The notes under the pieces: generated by a model
Told to the model about the DNA's origin: nothing
Database searches by the model: none
Seen by the model: the letters and a program-made list of their open reading frames with translations, nothing else
Made by a program: the position numbers and the translations under genes
NCBI RefSeq assembly: GCF_025809055.1
Contig: NZ_CP075529.1
Span: 186,001 to 250,000, forward strand
DNA from: Devosia sp.
GTDB lineage: Bacteria > Pseudomonadota > Alphaproteobacteria > Rhizobiales > Devosiaceae
Direction of reading: 5' to 3'
DNA length: 64,000 nucleotides
Shown: positions 51,876 through 60,499 of the stretch, one piece after another
How positions within the stretch are numbered: position 1 is the stretch's first letter
Layout: every line of letters begins with the position of its first letter

Positions 51876-52298
51876 ATGGCGATCGAACGCACCTTCTCCA
51901 TCATCAAGCCCGATGCCGTCCGCCGCAACCTGATCGGCAAGATCGTCGCCAAGTTCGAAGAGAACGGCCTGCGCCCGATCGCGATGAAGAAGATCCACAT
52001 GACCCGCGCCCAGGCCGAAGGCTTCTACGCGGTTCACAAGGAACGCCCCTTCTTCGGCGAACTGGTCGAGCAGATGATTGCTTCCCCGGTTGTCGTGCAG
52101 GTCCTCGAAGGCGAAGGCGCGATCCTCAAGAACCGTGAGATCATGGGCGCCACCAATCCGGCCAACGCCGCCGAAGGCACCATCCGCAAGGAATTCGCCC
52201 TGTCCGTCGGTGAAAACTCGGTCCACGGCTCCGACGCCCCGGAAACCGCCGCCCAGGAAATCAAGTTCTTCTTCGGCGATGATGAACTGGTTGGGTGA
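51876..52298 (+). CDS. ndk: Nucleoside diphosphate kinase
   Basis: Equilibrates NTP and NDP pools. The 140-residue protein begins AIERTFSIIKPDAVRRN, has the phospho-histidine region MGATNPANAAEGTIRKEFA and the active-site histidine in NSVHGSDAPETA. The ATG at 51876 gives the standard start. A strong terminator lies 116 bp downstream. Confidence 0.97.
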   Translation: MAIERTFSIIKPDAVRRNLIGKIVAKFEENGLRPIAMKKIHMTRAQAEGFYAVHKERPFFGELVEQMIASPVVVQVLEGEGAILKNREIMGATNPANAAEGTIRKEFALSVGENSVHGSDAPETAAQEIKFFFGDDELVG

Positions 52299-52413
52299 GA
52301 CCCGACGGCTGGTTCTGACCAGCCGGCAAATCGCTCCGGTGGAGCGATTTGAGGGTCGAACGCCCTGAGCCCTGCGAAGGGCTGGGGCGATCTTTCCTCC
52401 AGCACCAAATCCC

Positions 52414-52438
52414 AGGCCGCCCGCCGGGCGGCCTTTTT
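52414..52438 (+). terminator. Rho-independent terminator downstream of ndk
   Basis: A perfect 9-bp stem (AGGCCGCCC / GGGCGGCCT), 3-base loop, followed by TTTTT. Located between ndk and the DEAD-box helicase gene, both rightward. Confidence 0.9.
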
Positions 52439-52515
52439 GCTTGCTTGCGCAACAAATGTCATAGTCACCCACACCGAGCGGAAATGCGCATTTCGCGCAG
52501 CACCGAAAGCCCCTG

Positions 52516-54444
52516 ATGTCCCTGCCCGAAACCATTTCCGCCCCCATCGCGCTCGCCCTTGCCGCAAAAGGCTATGACAGCCTGACGGCGGTCCAGTCCG
52601 CCGTGCTCGAAGCGGAAGCCGATGGTCGCGACCTGCTCGTCTCCGCCCAGACCGGTTCGGGCAAGACCGTCGCCTTCGGCATGGCCATTGCCCCCACGCT
52701 GCTCGGCGCCACCGATATGCCGCCGCCGCCCGGCGCGCCGCTGGCCCTTGTCATTGCCCCGACACGCGAGCTGGCCATGCAGGTTCGGCGCGAGCTTGAC
52801 TGGCTCTATGAAAAGACAGGCGCCCAGACTGCGGCTGGCGTCGGCGGCATGGATCAGCGGACCGAGCGCCGGGCGCTCGAACGCGGCGCCCATATCGTCG
52901 TCGGCACCCCCGGCCGCCTGCGCGACCACATCACCCGCGGCGCCCTCGACATGTCCGAGTTGCGCGCCGTGGTGCTGGACGAGGCCGATGAAATGCTCGA
53001 CCTGGGCTTTCGCGAAGACCTCGAATTCATCCTCGCCGCCGCGCCGGAAGATCGCCGTACCCTGCTGTTTTCGGCGACCGTGCCGCGCCCCATTGCTGAA
53101 CTCGCCAAGACCTTCCAGCGCGATGCCCTGCGCATTTCGGCGACAAGCTCCAGCGAGCAGCATGCCGACATCGACTACAAGCTCATGGCCGTTCCCGCCG
53201 CCGAGCGCGAAAATGCCGTCATCAACACGCTGCTCTGGTACGAAAGCACCAATACCATCGTCTTCGCCTCCACTCGTGAGGCGGTGAAGCATCTGTCGGC
53301 CCGCCTCCACAATCGGGGTTTTGACGTCGTCACGCTGTCGGGCGAACTGACCCAGGCCGAACGCACCAATGCACTGCAATCCATGCGCGATGGCCGTGCC
53401 CGCATCTGCGTCGCCACCGACGTCGCTGCGCGCGGCATCGACCTGCCCAATCTCGATCTGGTCATCCATGCCGACCTGCCGATGAATGCCGAAACGCTCC
53501 TGCATCGCTCCGGCCGAACCGGCCGGGCAGGGCGCAAGGGTACCTGCGTCGTCATCGCGCCCGCTCATCGCAAGCGCGTCGCGCTCTCCATTCTCCGGAC
53601 TGCAAAAGTCGAGGCCGAGACCATCGCGCCGCCCTCGGCTGAGGCCATCGACACGCGCTATCGCGAGTCCATTCTCACAAATTCGCTTTTGAGTGACCAA
53701 ATCACCGAAGATGAGCAGGTCAGTGTTAGCAGTCTGCTAGCCAAATGGGCCCCGGAGGCACTGGCTGCTGCCTACCTGCGCCTGCAATTGGCGGCCCGCC
53801 CGATCCCCGAAGAGGTCACCGAACTGGCGCTCGACGACCAGCGGACGCCCCGCACCCGCGAGGCATTTGCCGGGGGGTCGTGGTTCAAGATCAATGTCGG
53901 CCGCAAGCAGCGCGCCGAGCCGCGCTGGCTCCTGCCGATCATCTGCAAGGCGGGCGGGGTCACCAAGCAAGCCATTGGTTCCATTCGTATTTTCGACACC
54001 GAAACGATTTTCGAGATCGCCGCCGACAAGGTGGATTCCTTCCTGCGTTCGGTCGGCAAGAACGGCACAGGCGAAAAGGGCGTTTATATAAACGGCGTCG
54101 ATGGCCCCGGTGAACGCCCCGAGCGTCCTCAGTCCCGCCGCCGCCCGCCCGGCCCGCCGGAAAAATACGACCCGATGAAGCCGCGACCGGAAAAGGCCGA
54201 CCGCAAGGAACGCTACGCAAAACCGAAGTCCGATGACTTCGAAAGCTTCATGGAAACGCCGCGTCCGCCGCGTGAGGCGAGGCCTGCGAAAGCCGCAAAG
54301 CCTTATGCGGCAAAGGAAAAACCCGTATCCAAGGACAAGGGCAAGCCGAAATGGTCAAAGCCCACGGCCGAGGGCGAACCACGCCCGCCCAAGAAAAAGC
54401 CGGCCAAGTCCAAGGATCACAAGAAGAAGCGCGCAGACGACTGA
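52516..54444 (+). CDS. DEAD-box RNA helicase with DbpA-like RNA-binding domain
   Basis: A 642-residue helicase: Q-motif region LTAVQSAVLEAE, AQTGSGKT, PTRELAMQ, LDEADEM, FSATVPR and HRSGRTGRAGRKG are all present. Residues ~450-520 (SWFKINVGRKQRAEPRWLLP, then GGVTKQAIGSIRIFD) match the DbpA RNA-binding domain that recognises structured rRNA in relatives. The last ~110 residues are a Lys/Pro/Arg-rich tail. Probably acts in 50S assembly or RNA decay. Transcribed alone after the ndk terminator. Confidence 0.94.
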   Translation: MSLPETISAPIALALAAKGYDSLTAVQSAVLEAEADGRDLLVSAQTGSGKTVAFGMAIAPTLLGATDMPPPPGAPLALVIAPTRELAMQVRRELDWLYEKTGAQTAAGVGGMDQRTERRALERGAHIVVGTPGRLRDHITRGALDMSELRAVVLDEADEMLDLGFREDLEFILAAAPEDRRTLLFSATVPRPIAELAKTFQRDALRISATSSSEQHADIDYKLMAVPAAERENAVINTLLWYESTNTIVFASTREAVKHLSARLHNRGFDVVTLSGELTQAERTNALQSMRDGRARICVATDVAARGIDLPNLDLVIHADLPMNAETLLHRSGRTGRAGRKGTCVVIAPAHRKRVALSILRTAKVEAETIAPPSAEAIDTRYRESILTNSLLSDQITEDEQVSVSSLLAKWAPEALAAAYLRLQLAARPIPEEVTELALDDQRTPRTREAFAGGSWFKINVGRKQRAEPRWLLPIICKAGGVTKQAIGSIRIFDTETIFEIAADKVDSFLRSVGKNGTGEKGVYINGVDGPGERPERPQSRRRPPGPPEKYDPMKPRPEKADRKERYAKPKSDDFESFMETPRPPREARPAKAAKPYAAKEKPVSKDKGKPKWSKPTAEGEPRPPKKKPAKSKDHKKKRADD

Positions 54445-54515
54445 GGGGGAACTTATCCCCCTCGTAAACGCTCGCATTAGAGTGCGGGCCAAAAACGGAT
54501 CAGGGCTCGTGGTGA

Positions 54516-55118
54516 TCAGGCCGCAGCATCGGCTCCCGCGCCGGCTGGCGAAAGTGCCGCTATTTCCGCCGCGTATTTCTCCGCTGCCGCATCAATGCCG
54601 TCTGTCCAGCCGGCAAACCGCTTGAGTAGCGGCACGAAACTGGCGACGTCCTCCGCAGGCCATGCGTTGAGAAAATCACCCATGATCAGGTACTTATAGG
54701 CCCGCACCGCCTCCACCACAGCGCGGCCCTTGTCGGTTAGCTCGATGATCGTCCGCCGCGCGTCAGCCTGGCTGACGGCCCTGCGGGCAAAACCCAGTTC
54801 GACCATTTCGCTGACCAGCCTGCTCGCCCGGGACGGGTCGATGTTGAGCCGCTCGGCCACGCTGGCCACCATGGTTTCCCCTTCCACGGCGCCGAATTCC
54901 GGTGTCGGCCCTTCGATGGCCACCAGCACGTCAAGCTGCGCCAGATCGATGCCGATTTTCAGGTCGGTAAGAGCCTTGTGACCCAATTCGCGCTTCATGG
55001 CCCGCCGTCGCCATTGCTGCAACATGCCGTCGATATCCATGACGGCCTCGGCCGTTGCGGCATCGATACCAGCATTGCGCAGCAGCGCGTTCAGTTCGGT
55101 CTTGTCACTCAAAGGCAT
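54516..55118 (-). CDS. MarR family transcriptional regulator
   Basis: A 200-residue regulator with a winged helix at about 60-140: TMVASVAERLNIDPSRASRLVSEMVELGFARRAVSQADARRT, the DNA-binding helix and the DxRR wing. ATG at 55118 is selected (MPLSDKTELN). Divergent from a 14-helix MFS drug exporter, with an inverted repeat in the 140-bp gap. The expected role is repression of the exporter, relieved by a ligand; inferred from context. Confidence 0.9.
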   Translation of the reverse strand: MPLSDKTELNALLRNAGIDAATAEAVMDIDGMLQQWRRRAMKRELGHKALTDLKIGIDLAQLDVLVAIEGPTPEFGAVEGETMVASVAERLNIDPSRASRLVSEMVELGFARRAVSQADARRTIIELTDKGRAVVEAVRAYKYLIMGDFLNAWPAEDVASFVPLLKRFAGWTDGIDAAAEKYAAEIAALSPAGAGADAAA

Positions 55119-55147
55119 GGCAGCTCTCGCTGATTTGCATGAAACGA

Positions 55148-55176
55148 GCAATTACGTGCTATTGACATGTAATTGC
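55148..55176. promoter_or_regulatory. Probable MarR operator overlapping the exporter promoter
   Basis: A perfect 8-bp inverted repeat GCAATTAC-N13-GTAATTGC. TTGACA at 55162-55167 lies inside it and would be the -35 box for the exporter; a weak -10 (CATGTA or ATGTAT) follows at about 55185-55191. Binding by the divergent MarR protein would block RNA polymerase. The match of site, promoter and neighbouring regulator is the basis; no footprint exists. Confidence 0.65.
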
Positions 55177-55258
55177 CGAGGGCACATGTATGCCCGCACA
55201 TGATTTTCCGCAAGGGCCGACGCCGCACGCCGACCCATTCGTGCCAAGGATTGCCCTA

Positions 55259-56842
55259 ATGTCCCAAACCGTTCAACCGGCCGAAGAGCCGCAGGACCAG
55301 TCTGTTCGGCTGGTCATCGGCGCTGTCGCCGTCACTCTCCTGCTCGCCTCGCTGGGCCAGACCATCGTGTCCACGGCGCTGCCGTCCATCGTCGGACAGC
55401 TCGGCGGGCTCGATCACCTCACCTGGGTCGTGATCGCCTATCTGCTGAGCTCCACCGTTGTGGCACCGATCTACGGCAAGCTCGGTGATCTCTACGGTCG
55501 TAAGATCGTGCTGCAGGTGGCCATCGTCATCTTCCTCGGCGGCGCCGTGCTCTCGGCCATGGCAACATCCATGACCTTCCTGATCGTGGCGCGCGCCATC
55601 CAGGGCCTGGGCGGTGGTGGCCTCATGGTGGTAGCGATGACCGTTGTCGCCGACATCATCCCGCCCCGTCAGCGGGGCAGGGTGCAGGGCCTGTTCGGCG
55701 CGGTCTTCGGCGTCGCAACGGTGGTCGGCCCGCTGCTGGGTGGTTTCATCGTCGAACACCTGTCCTGGCAGTGGATTTTCCTCATCAACCTGCCGCTCGG
55801 CATCATCGCGCTCGCTGTCATCGCCGTGGCCCTCAGGCCCCGCGCCGACAGGGTGAAGCACGCGATCGACTATTCCGGCTTCGTATTGCTTTCGGGTGGC
55901 CTGACCGCATTCGTGCTGGCCACGTCCCTGGGCGGCAATACCTTTGCGTGGGCATCCGTCGAAATCATCGGATTGATCGTGGTCGCCCTGGTGTTTCTCG
56001 GCGCCTTCCTCTGGGTCGAGTCTCGCGCGCCAGAGCCGGTTCTGCCGCTAAACCTCTTTGCCAACAACACCTTTTCCGTCACCAGCGCCGTCGGTTTCCT
56101 GGTCGGCATGGCCATGTTCGGCTCCATCACCTTCCTGCCCATGTATCTGCAATTGGCCAAGGGCGTGTCGCCCACCGATTCAGCGCTGCAACTGGTGCCG
56201 ATGATGGTTGGCCTGATTGGCGCTTCCATGCTGTCCGGCTTCCTCATGACCCGCACCGGCCGCTACAAGCTGTTGCCACAGGTTTCGACCTTCGTGCTGA
56301 TCATCGGGCTGGCCCTGCTGGCCAATATGCAGCTCGATACGCCTTCCTGGCAGGTCGCCATCTACATGTTCCTGGTGGGCGCCGGCATTGGCCCGGTCAA
56401 CAGCGTCAGCGTGACCGCCACGCAAAACGCCGTGTCGCGCGATCAGGTTGGCGTGGCCACAGCGGGCAATACCCTGTTTCGGCAGATCGGCGGCTCCATA
56501 GGCGTCTCGGCCTTCGGGGCGATCTTTTCGAGCGGTCTCGCAGCGCGGATGGGCGAACTGCTGCCGGCCGGCAGCAGTGGCGGTACCGGCAGTTTCAATG
56601 CCCAGATGGTCGCTGCGCTGCCCGAACCCACGCGCAGCCTGGTGCTCGAAGCCTTTGCCAGCGCGCTGCACCCGGTGTTTTATACTGCGGCCGGCGCGGC
56701 CCTGCTGGCCTTTGCGCTGACCTTCTTCCTCGAAGAGCGCCCGCTGTCCAACAGCCTCCGGCAGGAGCCGGAAGCCGAGATCGACGCCGAGGAAACCGCC
56801 GCCGCATCTGTCGTTGGCGCACCGGCAACTGCTATGCGTTGA
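55259..56842 (+). CDS. DHA2-type MFS drug exporter (EmrB/QacA-like)
   Basis: A 527-residue transporter with about 14 helices. DHA2 signatures: TIVSTALPSIVGQLG, the loop GKLGDLYGRK, and motif C GVATVVGPLLGGFIVEHLSWQ. The ATG at 55259 follows AAGGA; an upstream in-frame ATG at 55190 lies on the probable -10 box, so it is unlikely. Divergent from marR, convergent with the flotillin gene 21 bp away. The substrate is likely a lipophilic toxic compound. Confidence 0.92.
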   Translation: MSQTVQPAEEPQDQSVRLVIGAVAVTLLLASLGQTIVSTALPSIVGQLGGLDHLTWVVIAYLLSSTVVAPIYGKLGDLYGRKIVLQVAIVIFLGGAVLSAMATSMTFLIVARAIQGLGGGGLMVVAMTVVADIIPPRQRGRVQGLFGAVFGVATVVGPLLGGFIVEHLSWQWIFLINLPLGIIALAVIAVALRPRADRVKHAIDYSGFVLLSGGLTAFVLATSLGGNTFAWASVEIIGLIVVALVFLGAFLWVESRAPEPVLPLNLFANNTFSVTSAVGFLVGMAMFGSITFLPMYLQLAKGVSPTDSALQLVPMMVGLIGASMLSGFLMTRTGRYKLLPQVSTFVLIIGLALLANMQLDTPSWQVAIYMFLVGAGIGPVNSVSVTATQNAVSRDQVGVATAGNTLFRQIGGSIGVSAFGAIFSSGLAARMGELLPAGSSGGTGSFNAQMVAALPEPTRSLVLEAFASALHPVFYTAAGAALLAFALTFFLEERPLSNSLRQEPEAEIDAEETAAASVVGAPATAMR

Positions 56843-56863
56843 TCGGCCTGTTCGCCGAGGCCG

Positions 56864-58774
56864 CTACTTCTTCGCCTTCGGCTCGACCGGTGACGACTGG
56901 GTTACCGATGAGGCCAGTCCATCCAGCGTGCCGCCGCTGAGGCCGAGTTCCCCCATCAGGGCGTCGATCAGCGGCGCCTGGCTGCGATAGCGCAGGGCGG
57001 CGGCGACGGCCTGGTCGGCCAGTCCGCCATTTCCGGCAGCGCTTTCGCCGCTGCCGCCATTGGCACCGGCGCCGTTAAGCCCATCGACATGCAGGATCTT
57101 GATCCCGTCGATATTCTGCATCGGCTTGACGCTTTCGGCGATGATCTGCGGCAACGCCTCGATCAGGCGCATACGCACCTGCATCGCGATCTGCTCGGCG
57201 CTGAGGGTGTTGCTGGCTTCGTTGACGGACCGCTTGCCTTCCGCTTCCACCTTGTAGGTCGCGGCCAGAGCGTCGGCCTTGAGCTTTTCCGCCTCGGCCT
57301 CACCCGATGCGCGCAACCTGGCCTGCTGCGCTTCTGCCTCTGCTGCGATGCGCAGGGCTTCGGCGCGGTCGGCAGCAGCCTGCTTTTCGGCTTCAGCGGC
57401 CACGGTCACCGAAATCGCCTGCTGCTCGGCCGCCTTGCGCGCCTCGATGAGCTGAATGGCCTTTTCGCGCTCCGCTGCGGCGGTCTGGCGGGCCGTGTTG
57501 ACCTCTTCGGCAGCCTTTGCCGCCACGGCGCGCGCCTCGTCGGCCGCTGCATCGGCCACCGACTTCTCCTTGCTCTTCACCGACACGGCGATGTCGCGCG
57601 CCTGCTCGGCCAGGGCGATCTGCTTGGCCTTGTCGACGGCGGCGGCCTCCACGGCCAGTGCGGTGGCGATTTCGCGTTCCTTGACGACCTGGCCGGAGGC
57701 GATGTCGGCCTCACGCACCTTCTGGTCGGCAACGATGCGCGCCTGTTGGGCCTCGCGGTCGCGGTCCGCCTGTTGCTGCGCGATCAGCGCCGCCTGCTCG
57801 GCCGTGCGGATCTGGATTTCCCGTTCCTGCTCCAGCCGCGCAAACTCCTTGTCGCGCGAAATCTGATACTTCTGCTGCTCGGCATCGAGGTTCTTGCGCT
57901 CGATCAGGACCTGGGTTTCCTGCTCGATATCGTTGCGTGTCTTGCGGCGTTCTTCGATCGCCTGCGTCAGCTTGGTCAGACCCTCGGCGTCAAAGGCATT
58001 GTCCGGGTTGAAGAATTCGCGATTGGTCTGGTCGAGGCCGGTCAGCGAGACCGATTCCAGTTCGAGACCATTCTTGAGAATGTCTTCGGATACGGCCGCC
58101 TGCACCTTCTGTACGAAGTTGACCCGCTGCTCATGCAGTTCTTCCATGGCCATTTCGGCAGCCACGGCACGCAGGGCGTCGACGAACTTGCCCTCGACCA
58201 GTTCCTTGAGGGCCGAAGGCTCCATGGTGCGCCGGCCCAGTGTCTGGGCGGCATTGGCGATGGATTCGACCGTTGGCTGCACCCGCACATAGAACTCGGC
58301 CTGCACATCGACGCGCATCCGGTCCTTGGTGATGAGGGCCTGCTCATTGGCGCGGCGGACTTCGAGCCGCAGCGTATTCATGTTCACCGGGATCTGTTCG
58401 TGCAGCACCGGAAAGACCAGCGCGCCGCCGTTCATGATCACCTTCTGCCCGCCAAAGCCGGTGCGCACGAAACTCACCTCCTTTGAGGAGCGGCGGTAGA
58501 GGCGGGCGAAGATCAGGCCGATGGCAAACAGCGCCACCACGATCACCACAATGATGATCAGGACGTCGTACAGGGACTGGAACATTGCGGCGGGCTCCTC
58601 TGCGGGCAATGGCGGCGGTGAAATCTCTTGAATGGGTTGATCGTCTATGGGGGCGATGGCCGGCGGATCGGGGTCGATCATCGCCGGGGTGGTTTCGGAC
58701 GGGTTCTGCCCGCCCGGCGGTTCCTGTTCCCCTTCATCCGGGGGCGGGGTCTTGGTCTTGACCTTGGTGACCAT
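56864..58774 (-). CDS. yqiK: Flotillin-like protein (YqiK family)
   Basis: Membrane microdomain scaffold. The 636-residue protein has a membrane helix at about 70-92 (VLIIIVVIVVALFAIGLIFA), an SPFH/band-7 domain (about 100-300), a long Ala/Glu/Arg coiled coil (about 300-545), and a C-terminal domain with IIAESVKPMQNIDGIKI. Unusually, 63 residues rich in Pro and acidic residues precede the helix. An internal ATG at 58585 (codon 64), with GAGGAG upstream, would remove them and give the family's normal start. Coupled to yqiJ by a TGATG overlap if the longer start is used. Confidence 0.92.
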   Translation of the reverse strand: MVTKVKTKTPPPDEGEQEPPGGQNPSETTPAMIDPDPPAIAPIDDQPIQEISPPPLPAEEPAAMFQSLYDVLIIIVVIVVALFAIGLIFARLYRRSSKEVSFVRTGFGGQKVIMNGGALVFPVLHEQIPVNMNTLRLEVRRANEQALITKDRMRVDVQAEFYVRVQPTVESIANAAQTLGRRTMEPSALKELVEGKFVDALRAVAAEMAMEELHEQRVNFVQKVQAAVSEDILKNGLELESVSLTGLDQTNREFFNPDNAFDAEGLTKLTQAIEERRKTRNDIEQETQVLIERKNLDAEQQKYQISRDKEFARLEQEREIQIRTAEQAALIAQQQADRDREAQQARIVADQKVREADIASGQVVKEREIATALAVEAAAVDKAKQIALAEQARDIAVSVKSKEKSVADAAADEARAVAAKAAEEVNTARQTAAAEREKAIQLIEARKAAEQQAISVTVAAEAEKQAAADRAEALRIAAEAEAQQARLRASGEAEAEKLKADALAATYKVEAEGKRSVNEASNTLSAEQIAMQVRMRLIEALPQIIAESVKPMQNIDGIKILHVDGLNGAGANGGSGESAAGNGGLADQAVAAALRYRSQAPLIDALMGELGLSGGTLDGLASSVTQSSPVEPKAKK

Positions 58775-59424
58775 CAGTCCGCCGGTTTCAGGCGGGTGAT
58801 GGCCCTGTAGATGCTTCCCTTCTGGCGCACGATCACCACTTCCGAACCGGTTGGCAGGGTTTGCTCATGGTCGTCCGGTTCGACCAGCACGTAATGCGTA
58901 TGGCCGTGAATATCGGTCAGCTTTGCTTCTGCCGGATGACCGGCGCTGGCGGAACCCCTGAATATGGTGGCCACCCGGCCAATGAAGGCCGAGGTGCTGA
59001 CGGCGTCGCTTTCCTCGCGCGGCATGATGCGGGCCAGGCCGTGACCGATAAAATGGGTGGTATAGAGGGCGCCGATGGCGGCCGGAACGCTGGCAATCCA
59101 GGGCTGGAGTGCAAAGCCGAAGACATTGCGCAAGCTCTGCTGGCCAAAGAGGCCCAGAAGCCCGAAACTGGTGAGAAAAAGGATCAGAACCACAAGGGCA
59201 GGGAGCCTGCCGAACGATATCCAGCTGAGAAACTGGCTGAGCGGCGCCAACTCGATCTCAGGCGCGTCGACGTCCACATCGACGTCGAGGTCGGGCAGGC
59301 TGCTGTCGATGGCCGCGCTCGGATGCAGGCCCATCATCAGGCCGCCGAACTCAAGGATGGCGAGTGCGATCGTGATGCCGATTGCGGCCGTGAACGGCAC
59401 CATTTCGGGCGTGAAAAAGTCCAT
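58774..59424 (-). CDS. yqiJ: YqiJ/NfeD-like OB-fold membrane protein
   Basis: A 216-residue inner-membrane protein with three hydrophobic segments (about 10-35, 85-105, 118-140) and a C-terminal OB-fold like domain (FIGRVATIFRGSASAGHPAEAKL, SEVVIVRQKGSIYRAI). It matches YqiJ, the usual partner of the YqiK flotillin, and the two genes overlap by one base. The acidic stretch LPDLDVDVDVDAPEIE lies in the first loop. Confidence 0.88.
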   Translation of the reverse strand: MDFFTPEMVPFTAAIGITIALAILEFGGLMMGLHPSAAIDSSLPDLDVDVDVDAPEIELAPLSQFLSWISFGRLPALVVLILFLTSFGLLGLFGQQSLRNVFGFALQPWIASVPAAIGALYTTHFIGHGLARIMPREESDAVSTSAFIGRVATIFRGSASAGHPAEAKLTDIHGHTHYVLVEPDDHEQTLPTGSEVVIVRQKGSIYRAITRLKPAD

Positions 59425-59778
59425 CGTGTCCCTCCTACGATGGGCGCTCGGGCAGCTCGACCCCGATCGCTTCCTATATTGTTTTCCTGGTGTTGCCGGT
59501 CAAGCACGCATACCCGATTTCGTGCCAAGGCGACATATTGACTGACCCGGACTGCGCAAATTGTCCAGCCAATACAACAAGTTGACGCAATATCCAGAAT
59601 CGCATGTCCAAGCCCTTGAATCGATCTGCCAAGAACTTGAATCGCCGTGTGAGGCTGGCCCAGGGCCAACCGCGCCAATTCTGGCGAAATTGTGAATGGC
59701 CAAATCAGACCGTTCCGGCAATATCTTGGATGTTAGCAGCCGATTTAGCGTCACCGGCCTTCATATGGAGACTTACGC
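59425..59778. other. 354-bp divergent intergenic region
   Basis: Between yqiJ (leftward) and a hypothetical membrane-protein gene (rightward). It should hold both promoters. CTTGAATCG occurs twice, 20 bp apart, at about 59615-59645. TTGACT and TTGACG hexamers are present near 59537 and 59582, without convincing -10 partners. No ORF with coding character or RNA gene seen. Confidence 0.5.
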
Positions 59779-60396
59779 GTGCCCTTGCGTTGGCAGGAAG
59801 TGGCTTTGCCGCTGTTCACGATCCTCGTGCTGATTACCCTCAAATACATTCCCATGACCGCCCATCTGCCCTTGTCCCGCGCCGCCGGCGTCGTGGCATT
59901 CGGCTATGCGGCTTTCCTGGCCCTGCGCCTGGTGCAGCCGGAGGATGGGGTCATGGTTGAAGGCGGTTGGGCCGAGCTGCGCCCCTCGCTGGTGGAATAT
60001 TTCGCCTGCTATGGCGCTGCGGCGCTCGCGGCCGTCCTGCTGTTTGCCGTGATCGTCATGGGCAGCGTGGCGGACGCCACCCAGCTGATTGCCACCTATG
60101 TGGCCGTGCTGCTCCTGGCGCTTGGCTCGGTGGGCATCGGCATGGCGGGCCTGTTTACGCAGACGCGCTGGGACAACCGCCAGGTGCGCCACCGCTCGGC
60201 AACCGGGCGGGAAACGGTGCTGGATTGGGCCGATGTCCGGGCAGTGCGCCCCAACTGGCGCGGCGTGACCATTGCCGGCCCCACCGGCCGTATCACTTTT
60301 TCGCAGTTCCACGGCGGCGCCGCCCAGTTGGCCACCCACGCAGCCACCCGCGCCCGGCGCAATGCCGAAACCGCGACCAGGGCGTTTGCGGCCTGA
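59779..60396 (+). CDS. Hypothetical membrane protein
   Basis: A 205-residue protein with three or four hydrophobic segments (about 8-24, 35-50, 75-98, 105-128) and a soluble C-terminal domain of about 75 residues: ETVLDWADVRAVRPNWRGVTIAGPTGRITFSQ resembles a PH-like fold as in bacterial PH-domain membrane proteins. The start is GTG at 59779 after GGAG. Not recognised further. It is followed 103 bp later by the oxidoreductase gene, and is probably independent. Confidence 0.65.
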   Translation: MPLRWQEVALPLFTILVLITLKYIPMTAHLPLSRAAGVVAFGYAAFLALRLVQPEDGVMVEGGWAELRPSLVEYFACYGAAALAAVLLFAVIVMGSVADATQLIATYVAVLLLALGSVGIGMAGLFTQTRWDNRQVRHRSATGRETVLDWADVRAVRPNWRGVTIAGPTGRITFSQFHGGAAQLATHAATRARRNAETATRAFAA

Positions 60397-60499
60397 CTGA
60401 CGCATTGCAGGATCGGGGCGTGTATCCATCACTCGCCCTGATCCAACCCATCACCACAATCCGTTTGCCCCCATGCCGCCGCTCATCTAGCCTCTCGGC

